64,000 nt of DNA from Calliopsis andreniformis (Eukaryota; Arthropoda; Insecta; Hymenoptera; Andrenidae): contig NW_027480570.1 of NCBI RefSeq assembly GCF_051401765.1, positions 372,001 through 436,000 on the forward strand, given 5' to 3'. The notes under the pieces are model-generated. The model was not told where the DNA came from. It searched no databases and worked only from the letters and a program-made list of their open reading frames with translations. This document shows, one piece after another, positions 51,601-61,377 of the stretch. The position numbers were made by a program, and so were the translations under genes. Position 1 is the stretch's first letter. Each line of letters begins with the position of its first letter.

Positions 51601-54600
51601 GTTGAGGATTGAGGTTTGAGGACTGAGGACTGAGGATTGAGGATTGAGGATTGAGGATTGAGGATTGAGGATTGAAGGTTGAGGATTGGGTATTAAGGAT
51701 TGAAGAATGAGGATTGGGTATTGAGGATTGAAGGATGAGGATTGAGGATTGAGGATTGAGGATTGAGGATTGAAGATTGAGTACTGAGGATTGAAGATTG
51801 AGGGTTGAGGATTGAGTACTGAGGATTGAGTATTGAGGACTGAGGATTGAAGATTGAGAATTGAAGATTGAGTATTGAGGACTGAATATTGACGATTGTG
51901 GATTGAAGATTGAGGATTGAGGATTGAGGATTGAGGATTGAGGATTCAGTGTTGGACAATGAGGATTGATGGTTGAAGATTGAGGATTGGGGATTGAGGA
52001 TTGAGGAATGAGTATTGAAGATTGAGGATTGATGATTGAGGATTGAGGATTGAGGATTGAAGATTGAGGATTGGGTATTGAGGATTGAAGAATTAGGATT
52101 GAGAATTGAGGATAGAGGATTGAGGATTGAGGGTTGAAGATTGAGGATTGGGTATCGAGGGTTGAAGAATGAGGATTGAGGATCGAAGATTGAGGATTGG
52201 GTATTGAGGATTGAAAAATGAGGATTGGGGATTGAGGATTGAGGATTGAGGATTGAGGATTGAAGATTGCGGATTGGGTATTGAGGATTGGAGAATGAGG
52301 ATTGAGGATTGAGGATTGAGGATTGAGGATTGAAGATTGAGTATTGAGGACTGAAGATTGAGGATTGAGGATTGAAGATTGAATATTGAGGATTGAAGAT
52401 TGAGGATTCAGGATTGAGGAATGAGTATTGATGATTGAGGATTGATGATTGAGGATTGAGCATTGAGGATTGGGGATTGAGGATTGAGCATTGAGGTTTG
52501 TGGACTGAGGGCTGAGGATTGAGGATTGAGGATTGATGATTGAGGATTGAGGATTGAGGATTGGGTATTGAGGATTGAGCATTGAGGTTTGAGGACTGAG
52601 GGCTGAGGTTTGAGGATTGAGGATTGAGGATTGACGATGAGGGCTGAGGGTTGAGGATTGAGGTTTGAGGACTGAGGACTGAGGATTGAGGATTGAGGAT
52701 TGAGGATTGAGGATTGAGGACTGAAGATTGAGGATTGGGTATTGAGGATTGAAGAATGAGGATTGAGGATTTAGGATTGAGGATTGAGGATTGAGGATTG
52801 AAGATTGAGGATTGGGTATTGAGGATTGAAGAATGAGGATTGAGGATTGAGGATTGAGGGTTGAGGATTGAAGATTGAGTATTGAGGATTGAAGATTGAG
52901 GGTTGAGGATTGAGTACTGAGGATTGAGCATTGAGGACTGAGGATTGAACATTGAGAATTGAAGATTGAGTATTGAGGACTGAATATTGACGATTGAGGA
53001 TTGAAGATTGAGGATTGAGGATTGAGGATTGAGGATTGAGGATTCAGTGTTGGACAATGAGGATTGATGGTTGAAGATTGAGGATTGGGGATTGAGGATT
53101 GAGGAGTGAGTATTGAAGATTGAGGATTGATGATTGAGGATTGAGGATTGAGGATTGAAGATTGAGGATTGGGTATTGAGGATTGAAGAATTAGGATTGA
53201 GAATTGAGGATTGAGGATAGAGGATTGAGGGTTGACGATTGAGGATTGAGGACTGAGGCTTGAGGATGGACGATTGAGCATAGAGGATTGAAGATTCAGG
53301 ACTGGCGATTGAGGATTGAAGATTGAGGATTAAGGACTGAGGATTGGGGATTGAGGATCTAGGATTGGAGATTGATTTTTGGGGATTGAAGATTGAGGAT
53401 TGAGGATTGAGGATTGCTAATTGAGAATTGAGGATGAGGACTGAGGGTTGAGGATTGAGGTTTGAGGAACGAGGATTGAGAGTTGAGGATTAAGGACTGA
53501 GGATTGACGATTGAGTATTGAATATTGAGGATTTATGACTGAGGATTGAGGATTGAGGATTGACGATTGAGGATTGAGGATTGAGGATTGAGGATTGAGT
53601 ATTCAGTGTTGGACAATGAGGATTGATGGTTGAAGATTGAGGATTGGGGATTGAGGATTGAGGAATGAGTATTGAAGATTGAGGATTGATGATTGAGGAT
53701 TGAGGATTGAGGATTGAAGATTGAGGATTGGGTATTGAGGATTGAAGAATTGGGATTGAGAATTGACGATTGAGGATAGAGGATTGAGGGTTGAAGATTG
53801 AGGATTGAGGATTGAGGATTGAGGATTGAGGTTTGAAGATTGAGGATTGAGGATTGATTGTTGAGTATTGAGGATTGAGGATTGAAGATTGCATATTGAT
53901 GATTGAATATTGAGGACTGAGGATTGAAGGTTGTGGATTGAGGACGAGGAATGAGGGTTGAATATTGATGTTTGAGGTCTGAGGATTAAGGATTGAGGAT
54001 TGAGAATTGAGGATTGAGGATTGAGCATTGAAGATTGAGGATTGGGTATTGAGGTTTGAAGAATGAGGATTGATGATTGAGGTTTGAGGATTGAGGATTG
54101 CAGATTGAGTATTGAGGATTGAAGATTGAGGATTGGGGATTGAGGATTGAAGATTGAGGATTGAGGATTGAGGATTGAGGATTGAGGATTGAAGGTTGAG
54201 TATTGAGGATTGAAGATTGAGGATTGAGGATTGAGTACTGAGGATTGAGGATTGAGGACTGAGGATTGAAGATTGAGAATTGAAGATTGAGTATTGAGGA
54301 CTGAATATTGACGATTGAGTATTGAAGATTGAGGATTGAGGATTGAGGATTGAGGATTGAGTATTCAGTGTTGGACAATGAGGATTGATGGTTGAAGATT
54401 GAGGATTGGGGATTGAGGATTGAGGAATGAGTATTGAAGATTGAGGATTGATGATTGAGGATTGAGGATTGAGGATTGAAGATTGAGGATTGGGTATTGA
54501 GGATTGAAGAATTGGGATTGAGAATTGACGATTGAGGATAGAGGATTGAGGGTTGAAGATTGAGGATTGGGTATAGAGGATTGAAGAATGAGGAATGAGG

Positions 54601-56810
54601 ATTGAGGATTGAGGATTGAGGATTGAAGATTGAGTATTGAGGATTGAAGGTTGAGGATTGAGGATTGAGGATTGAGGATTGAGGATTGAGGATTGAGGAT
54701 TGAAGATTTAGTATTGAGGATTGAAGATTGAGCATTAAGGATTGAGGGTTGAGGATTGAGGACGAGGACTGACGGTTGAGGAATGAGGTTTGAGGATTGA
54801 GGGTTGAGGATAGAGGATTCAGGATTGAGTATTGAGCATTGAAGGTTGAGGGTTGTGGATGGAGGATTGTGGATTGAGGATTGAATATTGAAGATTGAGG
54901 ATTGAGGATTGAGGATTGAGGATTGAGGATTGAAGATTGAGTATTGAGGATTGAAGATTGAGGATTGAGTATTGACGATTGAGGATTGAGGTTTGAAGAT
55001 TGAGGATTGAGGATTGATGGTTGAGGATTGAGGATTGAGGATTGAAGATTGCATATTGATCATTGAATATTGAGGACTGAGGATTGAAGGTTGTGGATAG
55101 AGGACGAGGACTGAAGGTTGAATATTGATGTTTGAGGTCTGAGGATTAAGGATTGAGGATTGAGAATTGAGGATTGAGGATTGAGGATTGAAGATTGAGG
55201 ATTGGGTATTGAGGTTTGAAGAATGAGGATTGATGATTGAGTTTTGAGGATGGAGGATTGCAGATTGAGTACTGAGGATTGAAGATTGAGGATTGAGGAT
55301 TGAGGATTGAAGATTGAGGATTGAGGATTGAGGATTGAGGATTGAGGATTGAAGATTGAGTATTGAGGATTGAAGATTGAGGATTGAGGATTGAGTACTG
55401 AGGATTGAGGATTGAGGACTGAGGATTGAAGATTGAGAATTGAAGATTGAGTATTGAGCACTGAATATTGACGATTGAGTATTGAAGATTGAGGATTGAG
55501 GATTGAGGATTGAGGATTGAGTATTCAGTGTTGGACAATGAGGATTGATGGTTGAAGATTGAGGATTGGGGATTGAGTATTGAAGATTGAGGATTGATGA
55601 TTGAGGATTGAGGATTGAGGATTGAAGATTGAGGATTGGGTATTGAGGATTGAAGAATTAGGATTGAGAATTGAGGATTGGGGATAGAGGATTGAGGGTT
55701 GAAGATTGAGGATTGGGTATTGAGGATTGAAGAATGAGGATTGAGGATTGAGGATTGAGGATTGAGGATTGAAGATTGAGTATTGAGGATTGAAGATTGA
55801 GGATTGAGGATTGAGGATTGAGGATGCAGGATTGAGTACTGAGGATTGAGGATTGAGGATTGAGGATCGAAGATTGAGAATTGAAGATTGAGTATTGAGG
55901 TCTGAAGATTGACGATTGAGGATTGAAGATTGAGGATTGAGGATTGAGGATTGAGGATTGAGCATTGAAGAGTGAGGATTGGGTATTGAGGATTGACGAC
56001 TGAGGATTGAGTATTGAGGATTGAAGATTGAGGATTGAGGATTGAGGATTGAGGATTGAAGATTGAATATTGAGGGTTGAAGATTGAGGATTGAGTATTG
56101 AGTGTTGAGGATTGAGGATTGAGGTTTGAAGATAGAGGATTGAGGATTGAGGATTGAGGATTGAGGATTGAGGATTGAGGATTGAATATTGAGGACTGAG
56201 GATTAAGGTTTGTGGATTGAGGACGAGGACTGAGGGTTGAATATTGATGTTTGAGGTCTGAGGATTAAGGATTGAGGATTGAGAATTTAGGATTGAGGAT
56301 TGAGGATTGAAGATTGAGGTTTGGGTATTGAGGATTGAAGAATGAGGATTGGGGATTGAGGATTGACGATTGAGTATTGAGTATTGAGGATTGAAGATTG
56401 AGTACTGATGATTGAAGATTGAGGATTGAGGATTGAGGGTTGAGTATTAAGGACGAGGACTGACGGTTGAGGATTGAGGTTTGAGGATTGAGGATTGAGG
56501 ATTGAGGACTGAGGCTTGAGGATGGACGATTGAGCATAGAGGATTGAAGATTCAGGACTGGCGATTGAGGATTGAAGATTGAGGATTAAGGACTGAGGAT
56601 TGGGGATTGAGGATCTAGGATTGGAGATTGATTTTTGGGGATTGAAGATTGAGGATTGAGGATTGAGAATTGCTAATTGAGAATTGAGGATGAGGACTGA
56701 GGGTTGAGGATTGAGGTTTGAGGAACGAGGATTGAGGATTGAGGATTAAGGACTGAGGATTGACGATTGAGTATTGAATATTGAGGATTTATGGCTGAGG
56801 ATTGAGGATT
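48665..56810. repeat. Higher-order block B, copy 2 (internally shortened)
   Basis: It repeats about 23,531-33,100 with net losses of 455, 425, 552 and 14 bp. It carries a T-class 26-bp island at 51,059, CTAGG markers at 51,346, 53,359 and 56,615, and CAGTGTTGGACAAT markers at 51,947, 53,045, 53,604, 54,366 and 55,526. The left boundary with A copy 4 is a sharp switch from TTTATGACTGAGG heptamers to GAGGGTTGAGG at about 48,664. The right boundary at about 56,810 switches to A-tail sequence. Confidence 0.83.
51059..51084. repeat. 26-bp inverted-repeat island, T class (B copy 2)
   Basis: It is the counterpart of the island at 26,380 at offset 24,679. Confidence 0.9.
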
Positions 56811-56850
56811 GAGAATGAGGGCTGAGGGTTGAGGATTGAGGTTTGAGTAT

Positions 56851-56876
56851 AGAATCCTGAGAATTCAGGATATTCT
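56851..56876. repeat. 26-bp inverted-repeat island, T class (A tail fragment)
   Basis: It is the last of 16 copies in the window. No further copy occurs in the final 7 kb. Confidence 0.9.
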
Positions 56877-56941
56877 ATTGAGCATTGAGAATTTAGGATT
56901 GATGGTTGAGGACTGAGGATTGAGGATTGAGGATTGAGGAT

Positions 56942-57610
56942 TGAGGATTGAGGATTGAGTATTGAGGATTGACGCTTGAGGATTGAGGGTTGAGGATGTA
57001 GGATTGAAGAGAGAGGACTGAGTGTTGAGGATTGAGTGTTGAGAATTGATGCTTGAGGTTTGAAATTTGATTATTGAATATTCTGGATTGAGTATTGAAC
57101 CATCAGGGTTCAGGATGTTCTATTGAGTATTGAGAATTGAGGATTGATGGTTGAGTATTGAGGATTGATGGTTGAGGGTTGAGTGTTGAATATTGAGGAT
57201 TGAGGATTGAGGATTGATGATTGAGGATTGAAGATTGATTATTGATGATTGAAGATTGAGGATTGAGGATTGAGGGTTGAGGATTGAGGACGAGGACTGA
57301 CGGTTGAGGATTGAGGTTTGAGGATTGAGGATTGAGGATTGAGGACTGAGGCTTGAGGATTGAGGATTGAGTATTGAGGATTGACGCTTGAGGATTGAGG
57401 GTTGAGTATGTAGGATTGAAGAGAGAGGACTGAGTGTTGAGGATTGAGTGTTGAGGATTGATGCTTGAGGTTTGAAATTTGATTATTGAATATTCTGGAT
57501 TGAGTATTGAACCATCAGGGTTCAGGATGTTCTATTGAGTATTGAGAATTGAGGATTGATGGTTGATTATTGAGGATTGATTGTTGAGGGTTGAGTGTTG
57601 AAAATTGAGG
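56942..57610. repeat. Paired 15-bp inverted-repeat islands, 412 bp apart (A tail fragment)
   Basis: The inverted repeats are at 57,097-57,111 and 57,509-57,523. The spacing is one heptamer shorter than the usual 419. In the second core GGATGTAGG reads GTATGTAGG and one GAGAATTGATGC reads GAGGATTGATGC. Confidence 0.88.
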
Positions 57611-57799
57611 ATTGAGGATTGAGGATTGAGGTTTGAGGATTGAGGATTGAGGATTGAGGATTGAGTACTGAGGATTGAGGATTGAGGACTGAGGATTGAA
57701 GATTGAGATTTGAAGATTGAGTATTGAGGACTGAATATTGACGATTGAGTATTGAAGATTGAGGATTGAGGATTGAGGATTGAGGATTGAGTATTCAGT

Positions 57800-58740
57800 G
57801 TTGGACAATGAGGATTGATGGTTGAAGATTGAGAATTGAGGATTGAGGATTGAGGATTGAGGATCGAGGATTGAGGATTGAGGATTGAAGATTTAGTATT
57901 GAGGATTGAAAAATGAGGATCGAGGATTGAGGATTGAGGATTGAGGGCTGTGGATTGAGGACGAGGACTGAGGGTTGAATATTGATGTTTGAGGTCTGAG
58001 GATTAAGGATTGAGGATTGAGAATTGAGGATTGAGGATTGAGGATTGAAGATTGAGGATTGGGAATTGAGGATTGAAGAATGAGGATTGAGGTTTGACTT
58101 TTGAGGGTTGAGGATTGCAGATTGAGTATTGAGGATTGAAGATTGAGGATTGAGAATTGAGGATTGAAGATTGAGGATTGAGGATTGAGGATTGAGGATT
58201 GAGGATTGAGGATTGAAGATTGAGGATTGAGGATTGAGTACTGAGGATTGAGGATTGAGGATTGAGGATCGAAGATTGAGAATTGAAGATTGAGTATTGA
58301 GGACTGAAGATTGACGATTGAGGATTGAAGATTGAGGATTGAGAATTGAGGATTGAGGATTGAGCATTGAAGAGTGAGTATTGGGGATTGAGGATTGACG
58401 ACTGAGGATTGAGTATTGAGGATTGAAGATTGAGTATTGATGATTGAAGATTGAGGATTGGGGAGTGAGAATTGAGGAATGAGTATTGAAGATTGAGGAT
58501 TGATGATTGAGGATTGAGGATTGAGGATTGGGTATTGAGGATTGAGCATTGAGGTTTGAGGACTGAGGGCTGAGGATTGAGGATTGAGGATTGAGGATTG
58601 AGGATGAGGGCTGAGGGTTGAGGATTGAGGTTTGAGGCTGAGGACTGAGGATTGGGGATTGAGAATTAAGGATTGGGTATTGAGGATTGAAGAATGAGGA
58701 TTGAGGTTTGACTTTTGAGGATTGAGGATTGCAGATTGAG
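57800..58740. repeat. B-type stretch leading into the 2.6-kb duplication
   Basis: This stretch has B-type words, including the GAGTATT-flanked CAGTGTTGGACAAT marker at 57,796 just before it and a GTTTGACTTTTGAGG passage near 58,090 and 58,710 shared with 30,650. It lacks the CTAGG marker. So does all remaining sequence to 64,000, although that marker occurs 27 times in the first 56.6 kb. Confidence 0.65.
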
Positions 58741-60930
58741 TATTGAGGATTGAAGATTGAGGATTGAGGATTGAGGATTGAAGATTGAGTATTGAGGATT
58801 GAAGATTGAGGATTGAGTATAGACGATTGAGGATTGAGGTTTGAAGATTGAGGATTGAGGATTGATGGTTGAGTATTGAGGATTGAGGATTGAAGATTGC
58901 ATATTGATGATTGAATATTGAGGACTGAGGATTGAAGGTTGTGGATTGAGGACGAGGACTGAGGGTTGAATATTGATGTTTGAGGTCTGAGGATTAAGGA
59001 TTGAGGATTGAGAATTGAGGATTGAGGATTGAGGATTGAAGATTGAGGATTGGGTATTGAGGTTTGAAGAATGAGGATTGATGATTGAAGTTTGAGGATT
59101 GAGGATTGCAGATTGAGTATTGAGGATTGAAGATTGAGGATTGAGGATTGAGGATTGAAGATTGAGGATTGAGGATTGAGGATTGAGGATTGAGGATTGA
59201 AGATTGAGTATTGAGGATTGAAGATTGAGGATTGAGGATTGAGTACTGAGGATTGAGGATTGAGGACTGAGGATTGAAGATTGAGAATTGAAGATTGAGT
59301 ATTGAGGACTGAATATTGACGATTGAGTATTGAAGATTGAGGATTGAGGATTGAGGATTGAGGATTGAGTATTCAGTGTTGGACAATGAGGATTGATGGT
59401 TGAAGATTGAGGATTGGGGATTGAGGATTGAGGAATGAGTATTGAAGATTGAGGATTGATGATTGAGGATTGAGGATTGAGGATTGAAGATTGAGGATTG
59501 GGTATTGAAGATTGAAGAATTAGGATTGAGAATTGAGGATTGAGGATAGAGGATTGAGGGTTGAAGATTGAGGATTGGGTATAGAGTATTGAAGAACGAG
59601 GATTGAGGATTGAGGATTGAGGATTGAGGATTGAAGATTGAGTATTGAGGATTGAAGGTTGATGATTGAGGATTGAGGATTGAGGATTGAGGATTGAGGA
59701 TTGAGGATTGAAGATTTAGTATTGAGGATTGAAAAATGAGGATTGAGGATTGAGGATTGAGGATTGAGGGTTGTGGATTGAGGACGAGGACTGAGGGTTG
59801 AATATTGATGTTTGAGGTCTGAGGATTAAGGATTGAGGATTGAGAATTGAGATTTGAGGATTGAGGATTGAAGATTGAGGATTGGGTACTGAGGATTGAA
59901 GAATGAGGATTGAGGTTTGACTTTTGAGGATTGAGGATTGCAGATTGAGTATTGAGGATTGAAGATTGAGGATTGAGAATTGAGGATTGAAGACTGAGGA
60001 TTGAGGATTGAGGATTGAGGATTGAGGATTGAAGATTGAGTATTGAGGATTGAAGATTGAGGATTGAGGATTGAGTACTGAGGATTGAGGATTGAGGATT
60101 GAGGATCGAAGATTGAGAATTGAAGATTGAGTATTGAGGACTGAAGATTGACGATTGAGGATTGAAGATTGAGGATTGAGGATTGAGGATTGAGGATTGA
60201 GGATTGAGGATTGAGCATTGAAGAGTGAGGATTGGGGATTGAGGATTGACGACTGAGGATTGAGTATTGAGGATTGAAGATTGAGTATTGATGATTGAAG
60301 ATTGAGCATTAAGGATTGAGGGTTGAGGATTGAGGACGAGGACTGACGGTTGAGGAATGAGGTTTGAGGATTGAGGGTTGAGGATAGAGGATTCAGGATT
60401 GAGTATTGAGCATTGAAGGTTGAGGGTTGTGGATGGAGGATTGTGGATTGAGGATTGAATATTGAAGATTGAGGATTGAGGATTGAGGATTGAGGATTGA
60501 GGATTGAGGATTGAAGATTGAGTATTGAGGATTGAAGATTGAGGATTGAGTATTGACGATTGAGGATTGAGGTTTGAAGATTGAGGATTGAGGATTGATG
60601 GTTGAGGATTGAGGATTGAGGATTGAAGATTGCATATTGATGATTGAATGTTGAGGACTGAGGATTGAAGGTTGTGGATTGAGGACGAGGACTGATGGTT
60701 GAATATTGATGTTTGAGGTCTGAGGATTAAGGATTGAGGATTGAGAATTGAGGATTGAGGATTGAGGATTGAAGATTGAGGATTGGGTATTGAGGTTTGA
60801 AGAATGAGGATTGATGATTGAGTTTTGAGGATTGAGGATTGCAGATTGAGTACTGAGGATTGAAGATTGAGGGTTGAGGATTGAGGATTGAAGATTGAGG
60901 ATTGAGGATTGAGGATTGAGGATTGAGGAT
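58735..60930. repeat. 2.64-kb direct duplication, first copy
   Basis: It is repeated at 61,378-63,556 with offset 2,642, falling to 2,628 after a two-heptamer difference near 60,190-60,210. Check points are AGACGATTGAGG (58,821 and 61,463), CAGTGTTGGACAAT (59,374 and 62,016) and GCATTAAGG near 60,306 and 62,934. The two copies differ at scattered single bases. The content is B-type, close to 29,700-31,700. Confidence 0.82.
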
Positions 60931-61377
60931 TGACGACTGAGGATTGAGTATTGAGGATTGAAGATTGAGGATTGAGGATTGAGGATTGAGGATTGAAGAT
61001 TGAATATTGAGGATTGAAGATTGAGGATTGAGTATTGAGTGTTGAGGATTGAGGATTGAGGTTTGAAGATAGAGGATTGAGGATTGAGGATTGAGGATTG
61101 AGGATTGAAGATTGAGTATTGAGGATTGAAGATTGAGGATTGAGGATTGAGTACTGAGGATTGAGGATTGAGGATTGAGGATCGAAGATTGAGAATTGAA
61201 GATTGAGTATTGAGGACTGAAGATTGACGATTGAGGATTGAAGATTGAGGATTGAGGATTGAGGATTGAGGATTGAGGATTGAGGATTGAGCATTGAAGA
61301 GTGAGGATTGGGGATTGAGGATTGACGACTGAGGATTGAGTATTGAGGATTGAAGATTGAGTATTGATGATTGAAGA
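60931..61377. repeat. Spacer between the 2.64-kb duplicates
   Basis: About 450 bp of B-type heptamers joins the two duplicates. The words GACGACTGAGG, GAGGATCGAAGATTG and GAGCATTGAAGAGTG are also found near 60,110-60,260 and 62,750-62,900. The spacer is thus itself a partial repeat of its flanks. Confidence 0.65.

Larger units (their letters stand above)
1246..56626. repeat. Dispersed marker CTAGGATTGGAG, 27 copies in two alleles
   Basis: It starts at 1246, 2377, 4738, 6457, 8482, 8949, 9556, 10660, 14786, 15917, 18355, 20074, 23042, 26667, 29105, 32927, 35134, 36265, 38626, 40345, 43223, 44347, 46708, 48427, 51346, 53359 and 56615. Ten copies continue as GATTATTGGGTTTGAAG (1246, 6457, 10660, 14786, 20074, 23042, 35134, 40345, 43223, 48427). 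The others continue as GATTTTTGGGGAT. The CTA also creates stop codons in the - strand reading and so ends many of the spurious open frames. No copy occurs after 56,615. Confidence 0.88.
56810..57800. repeat. Block A tail fragment after block B copy 2
   Basis: It matches 46,980-47,860 in A copy 4 and its relatives. It has a T-class 26-bp island (56,851) followed by an inverted-repeat island pair (57,097 and 57,509). The pair is 412 bp apart here versus 419 in the full A blocks, one heptamer fewer. Sequence between the 26-bp island and the first 15-bp island is shortened (246 bp versus 309 bp at 5,051-5,360). Confidence 0.78.

Noticed and set aside
51404..53281. 625-codon - strand open frame as a gene
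   Set aside because: It overlaps a 454-codon frame (51,693-53,057) on the same strand. The two products are the same heptapeptide polymer, which is not how real genes look.
1572..57523. CENP-B box in the islands
   Set aside because: The 17-bp CENP-B box needs TTCG and a CGGG end. The islands have TTCAGGAT and no CGGG.
58994..61294. Longest - strand open frame, 766 codons of NPQSSIL-like repeats, as a protein-coding gene
   Set aside because: It is a by-product of a stop-free heptamer. The other frames of the same strand are also open, boundaries fall on random TTA/CTA/TCA variants, substitutions are as free at first and second codon positions as at third, and there is no start context, promoter or non-repeat domain.
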